A program made the position numbers and the translations under genes. A model generated the notes under the pieces. It was given only the letters and a program-made list of their open reading frames with translations. It ran no database searches and was not told the DNA's origin. Shown here piece by piece: positions 1 through 13,070 of a DNA stretch of 64,000 bases. Location: the NCBI GenBank assembly GCA_029207755.1, contig JARCOQ010000016.1, positions 11,499,307 to 11,563,306 of the forward strand, written 5' to 3'. This DNA is from Chamaea fasciata (taxonomy: Eukaryota; Chordata; Aves; Passeriformes; Sylviidae). Within the stretch, counting starts at the first letter, position 1. The number at the start of each line of letters is the position of its first letter.

Positions 1-3000
1 CTGCAAGGCTTCAGTGGGGTATTTTTTACTGAGAAGTCAGACACTAGAGAAGAACATGAAGTCTTCTGACAGCATTTGGAGTTGTAGGAGGAATGAATCT
101 GACTGCAAGAGTGATGACAGCAAGATCTGACCCCTTTTTCACCCTCACCCCTCTCCCTCTGAGTTTGCTCAGGGTGCTGGTTTTAGTGCCAGGGCTGGAA
201 TGGAGCATCAAGTCCCACCTTGCTCACACCACTAAAATCAGTGGGGTTCTGTGCTTGGGACAGAGGCTGAATTGGGTGGTCATTGCGCCTCTGAAAAATG
301 ATTTGTATAATTTATTATAGTAGCAGCATGTACAAAACCTACACAGCTTGGCTCCTTAACTTTTGGAATTGTGCTGTTCTGTAATGTTGAGATCAGAACA
401 TAAAAGGAACACTTAGCAGTTTAATTCACCATAAAGAAAGAACTTTATTGTCATGAAATGTTCTTGTTGGAAATGTTGTTTCTTCTTCATTTAGCAAAAA
501 TAACAATACCCCAAGGGGAAAGTAGAGTTGTGAGAATATAAGTTTCAGACTTAAATAAATAATCCAAACCAAAAATAGTTCTTTACACTGATAGCTCAAC
601 TCTGCAATGTAAAAGTGCTCTTTTTAATACTAATTTCTAGACCAAATCTGGATGATAATTCAGTGGCTCTTAAGAGTTCACATAAAACCAGGTAATTGAC
701 ATCCACAGAGTACCTCACTGGTCTTTATCCTGTTCTTTCATCTTTTCAGCTGTGCAGTAATGCCTGTTTTCCTTATCTGAAGGAAATCTGATCAAGAAAA
801 AACAGAAATACAGAACCTGGAAGACTGGCTTCATACACGTCACAGCTATGGTTTGTTGTTGAAGACTTTTCAGCACATGAATTGGGCCAGTAATTTCATC
901 AGCTTTATCCTAAGGCTCATCGTGGGTCAAGTCTCTCTTGTGTGAAGCCATGGACACCAACAGAATCAATAGTAGAGTGCAAGCACTCAAAATCAGAGCA
1001 TGATCTCAGTATGCTCACGTCTGGATCTCTCTCTTCAATTACAAAGAAAAATATTTCAGTGGTGTCTTTCTGGAATGCACCTGAAAAAATGCAGAAGGTG
1101 TTACTTAAAGCTGTATATTTTGTTCATTTTTTCGTCTTGAATTTTCAAATGCCTGAAAAAGTCTGTGCTGTGCTAATGGTTTTTATATCCCAGCAGTGTG
1201 TTTTTGCTACTGACCGGCAAAACAGTTATTCTCCATATTAAAGTATTTCTTTTCAAAAGACAAAGGAAGATGCTGTCTGCTTCTATTATGAGCAAATTAA
1301 GAGTAATGGCAAATGCTCAGCTTCATATGCTTATAGAAATTCATTGTTCTCCTCTTATAACTGAGCCTTTTATTTTATAATAAACAAGGACAGTCATTGG
1401 TATTCCAGCACTGTGGTTGCCTACCTTCTTAACTTCCACAGCATTCTTCTTAATTTATGTGAAGCCTTCTGATAATCCTTGAAGGCCAAAATTAATTGCT
1501 GTCTGTTTTTCCAAACTCTTTTAGGGTCCAGATTCATAGCACTGTGATAAAGATTCCTTGCCCTTCTTCCTGACTGAAATATATCTATATTAGTCTGCAG
1601 GTTGACACTTAAGTAAATCATTTATATGCAAGGCTGAATATGCTAATTGTAGAATAATTTTGAGGCTCTTTCTCCTCTGCAAGATAATTATTTCAGTGTG
1701 TTTAAAAATATTTTAAAACAGAATTCCATGTGGATGTCCTATCCACCCTCAAAATTGTCCTTTAAAATAGTATATTTTGACAGTTCCTGCATGGATAAAG
1801 ATGTGGGGGTTTTAGCACAAGATAAACAGAATTTAACACATTACATCCCAGATAAACAGAATTCAAAAATACTTCTGTGGAGCAGTTTTTATCTTTTGGG
1901 TCATCCTGGTGTTCCCACGAAGCAAATGCAGTTCTTCAAAATCATGAACCATCTCCCAGATGGATTTCCCCAGTTAAAAGGAATCCTCAAAGAACAAATC
2001 AGCTCGACAATAGCGGTTTCTTTTAAAAGATATTTCTTTGCAGTTTCCAGCCCCTATACTACAAATAATCCCGTGGAAGTCACAACCCTTTAGCAGAGAA
2101 ATCTGTCGAGGCTCTAACAGGAAGAGGAGGATCTGTCAAGCAAAGATGAGTCCCAAGAGTTAGAGGTGCAATAAACAGCACATAGTGGGCCTTATTGCTA
2201 CGTTTTTGTGATAGCCAGAATTTTGTGACTGCAGAATGCAGGGGTTTATGGCACGGGAACAGGACTGGGTCCTAAACTTATGGATTTAAATCAGGGAAGA
2301 AAAAAAAAAGAACTGTAAGCAGCTAATTAAGAAATCCTTTGCTCCCCCAGATGTTCATGATTATAATAAGCATGTTGTACAAAGCAACATTTGGGGCCAT
2401 AAAGAATTAGAAATTATAAAACAAAAAATAATTCTGACTTCTGGCTCTAGGCAGATGCCCCTGGTTGACAGTGGTACAGATCTTGTTATTACATGGCCAT
2501 GGTCCTGGCTTCAGATGTCATCAGTGTTAACAGATGTGCACTATACAGACCTTAAATCTCAAGTTATCTTCACTGCATTGCAACAAAACCAGAGAAAGAT
2601 GTCCCATTCCCATAAAGCTTCACATAGCTCTCATTTCCTGTGAGACAGATTTCATTGTTCCCTCTTTTGCAGTAGCTTAAATTTGACCAGTTTTCAGCAA
2701 GTGAAATGCTTAGTCATCTGTCATGACCACATTTCATTTTAATGCATTTTTCCATGAGTTTTTTGTCCAAATGGCCCTGCTGGTCATATTTGTTGTCCTT
2801 CAATAGATTAAAATTAGTTTATGATCAGGAGAAAATATGCTCCCAAGGAAATTTCAGGATGCAAAGTTAATGGAGTGTCCCAAAAGCCTCCAAGTGTCCT
2901 GTAGAGTATCCATCAAGCAAACCCCAAAGGTTTTGTGCAGCTTTACTTCCAAAATGATAAACAACTCCCTTGCTTCGCACCATTCTGCCTCGGAGTTCTA

Positions 3001-5040
3001 AAACTTGTGCTGATTACGGGCGCATTTTTCATCAGCTTCACATTGTCTTTCCAAAGTTCTTCAATACTTTTTTTTCCCTCCTGTTCTAAGCAATATGAAT
3101 ATTCATCTTGGTACTCACAGCAAGGCTGGATATCTTTGAAGCAGCAGTCATTTACGACTGGCAGTGACAGGTATTACAACATTAAAATGGAAACACGATC
3201 GGTTTGATCTTTGCCAACTTTGTTCTTTCCTTTGTAAGAGTCAGTGTGGACGTGCATCACTCCATTGTACTCAACATTATCTGTTCTTGCTGCTTCCACA
3301 GCACAAAATGTCTGCCCTGTCAGAACAGTAACAATAAGTTGATTACGTTCATTGTCACTCATTTAATTAACATCAGGTCGGGCTTTCATCTTGAAATTTT
3401 CTCTGTGTGTTATTTTCCTTTATATCAAGTCTTGTAACAAATAGCAGCCACTTTCTGCAAACAGAGTTTTCTTTATTTTCTCTTCTTTTTTCTCCTGTCT
3501 TTGCTCTGCAGTAGCACAGAGGAAAACTGATCTGTGGCTTGGTTCCAAGATACTCTCATATCACAAACAATGATCACGGATGGAGAGCTGAAATCTGTCC
3601 CTACACATAGTGGTTTCCTTTGGGAGGCACAGGACAAGACTTCGTCTGATTTATTTAAATATTTCCCAAGAATGTATAAGGTTGAAATTTCCAGAAGCAA
3701 TCAGTTTGGCTTAACTGCATCCCCATCAAAGATCCCCATCAAATCCAACAGTGGGTATATTAGACATAAACCCAGAAGAAACTGAAAACGTTATTCACTG
3801 ATGCTATAAAGAGTGAATTTCCTCAATATTCAAAATTATATCCAATTTCATTCTTCTCAAAATGACAAAATTATGACTTATCCATGTTGTATAGAAAAAA
3901 CCCTCAAGCCTTACCACCACATATCTCAATCCTGTTTCCTACAGCCAAGTCTCCCAGCTAATTGAGTAAAACTAGAAATGGAATCCCTACTTTTCAATTT
4001 TTACTAAATCTTACAATTCTTTTTTCTAAGAATGCATCTAACACATGTTACACAGCCTGAGTTAAGGAACCATAAAAAGGAAATTATATGTCATACCGAG
4101 CTATGTGAAAAAGCATGTCAAAACATTGGCCAGTGTATTTGGTCATACACTATAATTTTGAAAATGTGCTTTTCCAGTTTAAAAAGAAAAAGAAAAAGAA
4201 ATGCCCATCTGGAGTATTCTTTTCAACCTTTTCTGGATTTTGTATTCAGGAAAAACATTTCAAACAAGCAATGAAATTTGTTTAGCAAGTTCACAAACCT
4301 TACTGAGTACTTCAAACTTACCTCCACTAAAGGAATTAAGCACAGTAGCAATGAAAGAGTTTTTTTTTTTTCCTTTTTCCTATAGTTAGCCAAGACGTGG
4401 TCAGAACTACTGCTGCCTTAACTCAAGCTGACTTTGGTTTTCCCTAACTTTGAAAAATAATGAAGATCACCAAAACCCTGAGGAAACCAATACAAATTCT
4501 TTTGCTACAACTGTAAGGATTTCATATGCAAGATTAAACAAAGAAAACAAACCATAAATAAAAATTAAAGAAGCCAGTACCTAAAGTACTTGATTTTTCA
4601 AGGTTCTTAAAAAAATAATGAAGAAAAGTTGGTTCAATAAAAAGGAAGATCAAATAGAAAAATGATTAATTTCTACAGACGTTAATATTCAGTGTGTTTT
4701 TATAGAAAACAAGATAAACCCAAAGTACATTTATAGTACGACAACGTCTCAGACTCGCTGTGTTCAACACTGGGAAAAGAGCAGGCAGCAAGAGGGGCCA
4801 GAAGAAAAGAGACATTAGCGTGACACATTTCAAAAGTTTTAAAGATCTGAACTGTAGCCCTGCTTTCAGATCCAAGGAGAAAGCTCTGGACGTTGTCTTC
4901 CACATCAACTGCCCATTACCCTATGAAATCTAAATATAGGCCCCATGTGACAAATAGATTTGACTCTAAAGAGAGTCAGGAGAAAATACCTATCAATCAA
5001 TAAGTTTTAAATGTGGTGCTTATACAGGTTCCAAAGCAAT
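1..5040. other. AT-rich single-copy sequence without a gene
   Basis: I see no exon, RNA gene or recognisable transposon in this stretch. The longest open frame (1698-2093, plus) shows no domain and no codon pattern suggesting selection. Two local items stand out. A 13-bp word GATAAACAGAATT is repeated exactly 30 bp apart at 1821-1833 and 1851-1863. Long pyrimidine tracts ending in AG lie at 3467-3511 and 4360-4385 and look like vertebrate splice acceptors, but no matching exon or donor is evident. Confidence 0.6.
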
Positions 5041-5048
5041 GAATTACA

Positions 5049-5069
5049 CAGGACAGTGAGGCTGTCCTG
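5049..5069. repeat. Perfect inverted repeat (8-bp arms) beside a T25 tract
   Basis: CAGGACAG at 5049-5056 and CTGTCCTG at 5062-5069 form a perfect 8-bp stem with a 5-nt loop (TGAGG). It ends 11 bases before the T25 run. A hairpin followed by T's superficially resembles a transcription terminator. No Pol III promoter boxes or RNA gene can be seen upstream, so this is only a structural observation. Confidence 0.6.
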
Positions 5070-5080
5070 GAAAAATGCAC

Positions 5081-5105
5081 TTTTTTTTTTTTTTTTTTTT
5101 TTTTT
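5081..5105 (+). repeat. Poly(T) tract, T25
   Basis: Uninterrupted run of 25 T. It could be the poly(A) tail of a minus-strand retroposed sequence, but no retroposed body or target-site duplication is recognisable next to it. Confidence 0.9.
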
Positions 5106-7985
5106 AGAAAAAGTGTAGCATAAATTTTCTTCTGATATTTCATGTCATTCTACTTATTGATTGCATACCAAGTCTCATGAGCAAGCACAAAATTTTAATC
5201 AACTTCTGGACTCAATCCTGCCACCACAGACTTCAGTGGAAATTGGATCAATCCCATTATCTACCATATGACTCCACAGGGCTTCCACAGGGAGAACCTC
5301 ATTTCTAGCTCCAGCCCGCAGGGCCCCCAAGGCTACATTTAAAGCAGTGAGCAATGTGAATACCAACTAGCCTAAAATAGCATTAAATGTGTTTAAATAG
5401 GCCAAGATAATTTGGACAGCTACAAAAGCATAATCCGCACTGAAAGCCCACCAATGTTTCCCACACATTTCTTACAGAAAATAAGCCATAAAGCCCAGAC
5501 GTGTTAAAAATATATCACATGGGCTCCTCCCGGCCAGGATCACGTCTATGGCTGAAAAAAAATTCTAGCAGATTTACTCAGGATGAAATTCAGCCTCTCT
5601 TTGTCCCAAGGGTACAGCCAGCACAAGCTAGAGAACGCCTTGTTCCGTGAGGAGAGGTTCTACCTGTCTTGTTCCGCCGTGGTGCCATGACTGGCATTGC
5701 TAATCAGAGCAGGGAACCTGCTGCAGCACATGCAGAACTTGGTTAGACCCTCAGCTGGAGCAAATCAGCAAACCATCCCCTCTGGCCCAGCTTTCCAGAG
5801 GATTTTGGAATACTGGAAGCCATGGTGTAGAGATGGGCTCAACATAACAAAAACAGGGCTGGCTTCCAGCTGAAAGTCCTGCTCTGACATCGGCTGGGCT
5901 GGAGGGGGCACTTGCTGGAACCTTCTGTCCACAGCCCAAAAGGCCTCTGGCAACAACTCCACTGCTGGCAGTGGACAGAAGGGGAGCCCCAGCACATGGT
6001 CTCCCAAATGCTTTTGGAGCAAGGTGATGCTTGGGAAAAGGTTTGGAGCTGCATGCAGGAGAATGCAGTGTTTAGGACCAGCCTGTTTGGTAACAACAGG
6101 ATAATACAAATGAAACACTTTTCCCTCAATAAATCCCCCCCGAAAGAGCAGATATCTGGTCAGTAAACATCAAGCTGAGACACAAAGTACCTGGACTGAT
6201 CATTACATGGCAGTGGAAAAAAACATTATGAACAAACCCAAAATCTAATGTTCTGAGTGGTTTTCTAAGCACTTAGTGACAGTGCCACAAGAATAACTTA
6301 CAAGCCTAAGATCTACTGCCAGGTTTAAGCCCTTCTTGAAATTAAGTGCTTCTGAAAATTTTATTTCTTGTTCCAGTTTTCTGTAAGACTAAGTACGTAA
6401 AAGAACTGGAAATTTCAAGTTCTGGGACTATAGGAACAGCCAGAAGTGAAATGTAGTCTGTAGGATGGTTTGGACTAGGTTGTCTCCACTGTCCTTGAGA
6501 GAAAAAGGGAACAGCTGTTTTGGCAGCTCCCAGCTCCCTGGCAGCCAGACATTCCCCACAGAGCCTCTGCTCAACACCCGGGACATCTAGAACTGCTGCC
6601 ACCTTGACACAAGGAAAATGTGGCTCAACATCCCCACCTCAGTGACACCAGGCAGGCCTTAGGAGCTGCATAGAAAATCCTCCTGGGCCCAGGTACAGCA
6701 TTTCAAACCCTGCATGATGGGAAAGGGGCCATGCACAGCAGCTACTGCTCATTACTCCAGATAATGGCTAGAATTAACTGAAACATTTTTGTAATACTCT
6801 TCAAGAACCTCATTCAATTTACCAATCCCTAGAAATTAATGGTATGAACTTGCATTAAATCAGTCTGTCATTAGCTTGGCTTTCTTTATGGCAACTCATT
6901 ACGAGGCACTTCCTGCCAGCCAGAAGCCAAGGGAACGTTTGCACACAAATGAAAAAGCACCATGGTACATTAGCTCCCGGCAGAGCTCAGCTGCGTCCCA
7001 CAGCACCTGACAGTCCCCAGGGATGAACATAGGGTGACAGACTGGGGACAGAATGGCTGTGGACCAGCAATAACCAGGATTTGCCCCACTTTGATTCATT
7101 CCCTTGGGACTTTGGAATGGGATAATGTGTTCACTGCCTTGTGTTCACTGTTCCTGCAGCTCTGTGTCTGAGTTATCATGGGGACAAGGCAACCACTTAA
7201 AACAGGCATCATCCAGTAGGGCTGTTCTCCCTCAAAATGCAGGACAGTGGGATGAGAATCTCACCATTTCTCAGCATTTTAGGGAGAGGGACACAGGCCC
7301 AAGTAAAGCCCTGTGACTGCTGGCAGCCCCACTGCCTTCAGCAGGGATACAGCCTGCACTGGGGGTTAAGCCACTCAGAGTTTTTGGGGACTGGAGATGG
7401 AGGCCCTTGTCATTTACAAGGAAAACTGCTCTAGGGAAACAGTCCGGTTCCTGGGGAGGGCTCTGCATGGCTCTGTGAACATCAGGTCAGACAAGATCAT
7501 GGAAAACAACTGGCCTTCACTAGGCTTATGTTCCATAGCTACGTGTGTGTGCATCTGTATACGCCTGCATAAACCATATTATTGTTCTAAAGAGGCATTT
7601 GCATGACATTCTAGAAAAAAGGAAGAAAGAATTAAAAAGAAGTAAAAAATTAATTTGTATGATCCAAATAGCAGGAGATCTGGGTTCTTCCTCTGTCTTC
7701 TATATGGAGCACACAAAGGGAGTGGGACAGATCCACCAGCCCTCAGTAACCAGCTTACAACACAATTCAAATTGTTCGGATTTTGTTTTGAGGCTTGTAA
7801 TTTTATTATTTATTATACACAGTGAAACTTCACTTACCCTAATGTCTTATCTAAAAAAACCACACTTGTTTGAAATGAGGTCATGTCCCTTGACATACAT
7901 TAAGTGATGTGGAAAGCCCCCATTTATCCTAACACCCATTTATCCATTTTAATACCATTTGAATAAAGGAAGTTTCCCAATATGT
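5106..7985. other. Single-copy sequence with a GC-richer central block, no gene
   Basis: No gene is recognised. From about 5520 to 7450 base composition is less AT-rich and many overlapping open frames appear on both strands, as expected when stop codons become rarer. The largest minus-strand frame (5765-6118) has no recognisable domain. A short stretch around 6463-6490 weakly resembles the CR1 3' end (GGTTTGGACTAGG) but is too short to call. About 5205-5260 resembles an ancient amniote repeat remnant (low confidence). Confidence 0.5.
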
Positions 7986-7989
7986 CAGG

Positions 7990-8670
7990 CTTTTCTTTTT
8001 TTTTTAACAAAACTCAAAGTTAATTAAACCAAACTCTACAATATTTATGACTCTTTTTTTGTAGCTCAATGTGGTTTAGAAAGGTGATGTTAATATTGAC
8101 ATTAATTAACGTCAATCTTAATGTACTATTACATTAATAGGCTGGCATATCATTCAGCCTAAGGCAATGTACTGTGCTGCTGAAGCTATTTATAACAAAG
8201 TATTTTAAACAGCTTTGCCCCCCACTAAAAAAAAAAATCAATTTATACTAAATGTTGTTGCAGAATCAGATTCATCACCCTGGGGATTAAGAAAAAACGA
8301 AAGACCAATTTAATGACAGGATTTAGTTCATTATTTATCTTCTAGCATGTAAATTATAGATTGCCATGAATTTTTCATCCTTTTGGTGCCCACTACCTAA
8401 TTCATGCGAAAAACATAAGTCTGTGTTACAAAGAGCGAGCTCCCCAGCTCTGTGTACCAGGAACATCTCCTCTGCCTTTTGACAGACGATAATCTGTCAA
8501 AATGAAAAATTAATGGAGGCTCCCTTAATTCATCATCTTCTGCCTCTCTTCTATTAATGGATTTTTTTTTTCCCCCCTCTATAACTCTGCTTGCACTGAA
8601 TAGAGCTGGTGGGTGGGGGGGAGAAGATAAACAGGTCAGCTGACTGCTCCAGCTTGTGCAGGGCACTGTA
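7990..8670. promoter_or_regulatory. Candidate conserved non-coding element, TAAT-rich
   Basis: Repeat-free AT-rich stretch dense in homeodomain-type cores (TAAT/ATTA). It includes TTAATTAA near 8022 and two adjacent palindromes at 8095-8116 and 8118-8137. No open frame of interest runs through it. The texture resembles vertebrate developmental enhancers. Conservation has not been measured, so the call is inference. It could simply be AT-rich neutral sequence. Confidence 0.3.
8095..8137. repeat. Two adjacent palindromes built from TTAAT/ATTAA words
   Basis: Positions 8095-8116 form a 22-bp near-perfect palindrome (arms ATTGACATTAA and TTAACGTCAAT, one mismatch). Immediately after it, TTAATGTA at 8118-8125 and TACATTAA at 8130-8137 form a perfect 8-bp inverted repeat with a 4-nt loop. 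Each contains paired homeodomain-like cores in opposite orientation, compatible with dimeric homeodomain binding, though AT-rich DNA yields such words readily. Confidence 0.6.
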
Positions 8671-11600
8671 ATTCAGCTGATGGATGGATGACGTGGTATT
8701 TATTGAATGCATGGAGGAATCCTGTGGTTTCCAACACGGTCTGTGAGCATGCTGAGATAAAACTCATACCAAATGTCTCACCACTCTCAGCTTGGTCACA
8801 AAGACAATTACTTTGTACAAATGATCATAAAGGAGTGGCGTGAGCTAAGTGTGCTGTACTGCACACAGCTCAAGGCATCCATGGAGCAGTCAATAGAAAG
8901 AATAATTAGGATTCAGTTTGATTATAAAATGCATGTGAAAACAAATCAATCCGTCTCTCAAATTACCTTTGATGAAATAGTTTATGTTGTTGAACACTCC
9001 ACTCCTCCCAGGATCTTAGAGCACAAAAAAGCATTTGTCCAGTGCACAAATATGCCATTCTAAATACTCTTCCTAATTTCCCTAATCACTGAAATCTAAA
9101 ATCAGAAAGCTGCACCAAAGGTTTTCTGCTTTTCACAACTCATCTGCTTCTGCATGTCTGATGCCTTGCTCTGGTTGTGACAGGATAAAGCCCAGGAAAA
9201 GCATGCCTCATCACAGCCAGGGCGCTCTGACAGCCACATGACGTGATTGCTGAGGACAGAGGAGCTTTATGGAAATGGATCAGCCTACAAGTGAAATGAA
9301 TATTTGCTAGGAAGAGCAGAGGGAATCATAATAACAGAAAACCATTTCCTTTCATAAAGCACATGCAGTGCATACCCATACATGCTTTGATAGAATCATT
9401 TTATGCTATGGAAATCCCTACTCAAACATCCATTTTGAACACTACTGTAACACTGTGGGTAACTCCAGAGCTGTTTCACAGAAAATAAAACCCCCCTGGT
9501 AGCCTGTGTCAAGCTGAGTGGTACTTTCAGAATTAATTTCTGAACTAGTAACCTGCAAAGCCCAGAATTAACAACCTCTCACATATTCATTTTAACCTGC
9601 AGCCAAACAGGACCATTTTCATTGAGAGCTCTCTGTTCCTCACAAAGCAGTATAAATATTGCAAACAAATCCATTTATCACAATTGGTAGAATATGATCA
9701 CAGCCCTGCAGCCTGGCCACGTCCCCCCGGTGCTGATGGAAAGATGCCCACGGAATGCAGGAGCAAGCCTTGACCCACATTCTGCAGCTTGCTCAAATCA
9801 AAACTGCTTCATTTAGGTAGAGCCAACTTGAAACAAAAGAGTCTTGGCCTGGCACAATGACCAGCCTGACAATCCCCATTACTGATCCATGATAACTACA
9901 GCTACAGCTCCATGTCTTAGGCACTAATTATGATGAAATAATATCTTCTTCCCCTGTGATGGGGAAAGTAAGAACAGGAATTTACCAGTTTTTCAAAATA
10001 ATTCCATTTGTTTGTAAAATGTCTTGGTTAAATATGGTAACTTTTGGAGACCTTTTCCACCTTCCAAAACAAAATCATAAAAACCTCACAAATATTGAAT
10101 GAATTCTGATCTCTCTAAATGGAAGCAAGGTTAATTTATCATTACCAACAGCTTTGCAAATTAATTGACTGCACATTCAAAAATGGTTGCAAAATAAGAC
10201 ATCTTCACAAAAGTGGCAGGACAATGAAACTGGTACAAGAAATCTCTAGGATCAAAATTCATCAAGCCCTGAAAGATGAAAGATGCTCTGGTAGCCTCCA
10301 TAGGTTACATAGGTGACCATCTACTTAATGTGTCATGCTACAGAAACCACCATTAAAACAAACAAACAAACAAACAAACACACACACACACAGAGTTATT
10401 GTTCCACTTTCTTTTCAAGTCTCAAAAAACACCCAACAGCTTTGAAGCCTGGAATATTATAACTTGCTAAAGAGAGCTCTGTCTCACCAAGTGCAAGGAG
10501 ATGAAATTTTTATTGCTGCTCTCCATGCTGTACTTGGCCCGGAAACCAAACACCTTTCTCCAAAAAAAAAAAAGCTTACCTGCTATTCACCTAAGCTGGT
10601 TATTATTTCTTAATCAAGCCCTGCTGTACAGGTAAGATTGCACCCATGCAGAACAGCTATTTGCCTTTAAACTCTTGGTGATGGAGGATAATGCAAAGGG
10701 GAACAACGGAATCATATCAACCTGCCACGGGTCATAAAAGGAGCCCCCAACAACTTCTCTCCTGATCAAGTATTAAATCCTTCAGATACCTAAAAATTAT
10801 TATGCTGATATGGCTGTTAAGGTCAAGGTTTAAAGTATAATGTGGATCTTAGAAGAAATTCTAGTGATTGATGTAACACATCAGACACTTACCTTGAAAA
10901 AGGTATTATTCAGCTGCCTCCACAAGAAGATTAAAAGTGGGGGGAAAAGAAGTTGAAGAACTGGTTAAATGACGAGTGGTTGTTCTCAGTGGTCAATGTT
11001 GCAATGAAATTACTGTAAAAAATAGCTGCTGATATTGAAACTTGCCTGCAACATCTTCTGATCTCTCTAATACATGTCCTCCAGGCAGCAGTTCTCTCCT
11101 CACCTCAGTAACCTTGTTACACCAGCTGGTTTCAAATATTAGCAATTTTCAAAATCATGACTGAAAGATGTTTGCTGTAAACTCTGCATGTGAACTTTCC
11201 GAAACTTTCTGACAATGAATCAGGCTCTGTTTACGTTTGCTTGGAGCTCAAGTTTCTTGCACACAAATTGTTCCTTTTTGTTTTGTGAAATTGTAACTCA
11301 TTATTTTAATGGTTGCAAGGAGCTTGTGACCACCAAGCTTTTAAACAGCATTAAGATAATGACAACAGAGAAAAGTGGGCAGAATTTTGAAGAACTCACA
11401 AAAGTTATAGGGATCTGGGATGAACCATGCTTTGCTGAAGTCTTAATACACTACTGGTGACAGCCTGGGGTTTTTCCACAGCCTGTGCTTAATAACTTAT
11501 ATCAATTTATATCAAAGCTCCACTTTATCAATAGCCCATCTTCTACTTATGACAACAATATTATACCTGTTATATAAGCACCTTCATCATCGAGCCCATT

Positions 11601-12240
11601 ACAGAACACTGATGTTGTACTGATGATTTGCCCTAATTCTAGAGTTACATTTCAGAACATTATCACTTCCACTGTGGGACAGAAAAGAATAGATAAGGAA
11701 AAGCCACAGAATCTCCACAGCTGATGCTGCTCTGGTGTGGCCCCGAGCCCAGAATGGCAGCAGGAGAACCTGATCCCCCTCCTCAGCAGCCTCCTCTGTC
11801 ACATTCATGCCCACAGAAGCTGGGGGGACAACAGAAACAATTGCTCCTTGCTGCTTTGTTTACTCCTAGACACAACTAACTGAAACAAAACCATAACAAC
11901 AAAATAAAAAGAATAAATAAAGGGGAAAAAAAGGTCTTCAATTCATATGACTGGAAAAATTCCGTTTCAGTTGCATAAATTTAAGTGAATGAGGCACTGC
12001 AAAGGAGTCCCTAGACAATGTGCTTTTCAGCAGAAAGTTCACCTTTTCCAGGTACTGGATGGAGTTTGAAAGAATGAACTTGAAATCAGGCGGGGGAGGC
12101 TGGGGAAAAGCAAGAGCTTTGCTATCCATTGGAAACCTGCCTCAAGGTTGCATCAGTTTAAGTTTTGGCTGCTCTAACACCACAGCATCACCACACACAT
12201 GGTTCCACAGTGATATTTAGGGTCCTTTACACCCCTTTTG
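8671..12240. other. AT-rich single-copy sequence without a gene
   Basis: No exon or transposon is recognised. The stretch holds the compound microsatellite at 10356-10392, an A-run near 10562-10572, and scattered short frames without features. The 96-codon plus-strand frame at 8773-9063 has no recognisable domain and is treated as chance. Confidence 0.55.
10356..10392 (+). repeat. Compound microsatellite (AAAC)6(AC)6
   Basis: Six AAAC units at 10356-10379 pass directly into six AC units at 10380-10391. The pure arrays and clean junction suggest a potentially length-variable locus. Confidence 0.9.
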
Positions 12241-12289
12241 CTACAAAGTGACATAAATGCAGCTCTTTAGGCCCCTTGAGGTCTGTTCC

Positions 12290-12390
12290 ATCCAGTTTAC
12301 CTTTGCCCACACCTGCCTGTGCCCTCGCTGGAGTTAATCCTGATTTACAGCTGTGTCAATGGGAGCAGGATCAGGCCCTCTCCAGAATCA
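12290..12390. repeat. Possible ancient amniote interspersed-repeat remnant
   Basis: The stretch containing GGAGTTAATCCTGATTTACA followed closely by a GGATCAGGCCC-like end resembles an old repeat motif of bird, crocodile and turtle genomes (spaced 'cattgacttcaatgg / gatttacaccagtgtaa / gatcaggccc' words). The match is from memory of such motifs and is degenerate. A chance resemblance is possible. Confidence 0.3.
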
Positions 12391-12479
12391 GAATACAACC
12401 ATGTTGTGGCTACAAGATGTGTTTATGACTGAGATTAGCTTCATTAAAACACAAACTCACAGAAATAAAAACATGAGGC

Positions 12480-13070
12480 ACCTGATTTTAGAATAAATTA
12501 CCTTCATGAAATTATGGTCTTTTCTTCGCACTGCAATATTCACAGGAAATTAATGAGGTTGTCAGATGAATTCTATGAAGATTTATGTGCTGATTAGGTG
12601 ACATGTCTTAAAACAAAATAAAATAATAAAGAACCTCTTCCATTAAAAAATCAGCACATTTAATTTGAATTCAATCTTTTATCAGATTACTTCTGTTTAG
12701 TGGCAAATAGTTCCTTTGTTTAAAAACCCTTCACAAAGACAAAGCCTCAGGAAAACATTTTGTAAAAGTATTCTGAAAGTCAAAGTCATTTTGACAGAAA
12801 TCAAACCAGAAATAATTTCTCCCTGAAGGAATCCTGCTTTATTTTAATGATGTCTGGATTGTTTCCATTTAAATAGAGTAATGGGAATTTTGTTGAAAAA
12901 ATTTGATTCAAACTGTCCGGTTTTAACAATAATCTTTCTTATAAGCTTAGCCGGTAATTTGTCATATACATTTTGTTCAAGTGGAGAAAACAAATATTAA
13001 AGGAAAACAATTTGACTAAAAACATCTTCCCTTCATTAAGGAGCTTTATGTTCTAATGTCTGAAAGTGAA
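12480..13070. promoter_or_regulatory. Candidate conserved non-coding element
   Basis: Repeat-free AT-rich stretch with many TTTAATT, ATTAATG and CATTAA words and no coding frame. The motif-dense, low-CpG texture is like that of vertebrate enhancers in gene deserts. This is inference only. An alignment to chicken and a reptile would decide it. Confidence 0.25.

Noticed and set aside
2492..2503. CATGGCCATGG palindrome
   Set aside because: Short restriction-site-like palindrome, also seen near 51451; expected by chance and without context.
6463..6490. Possible CR1 3' end (GGTTTGGACTAGG-like)
   Set aside because: Only about a dozen matching bases and no continuation into the rest of the CR1 tail.
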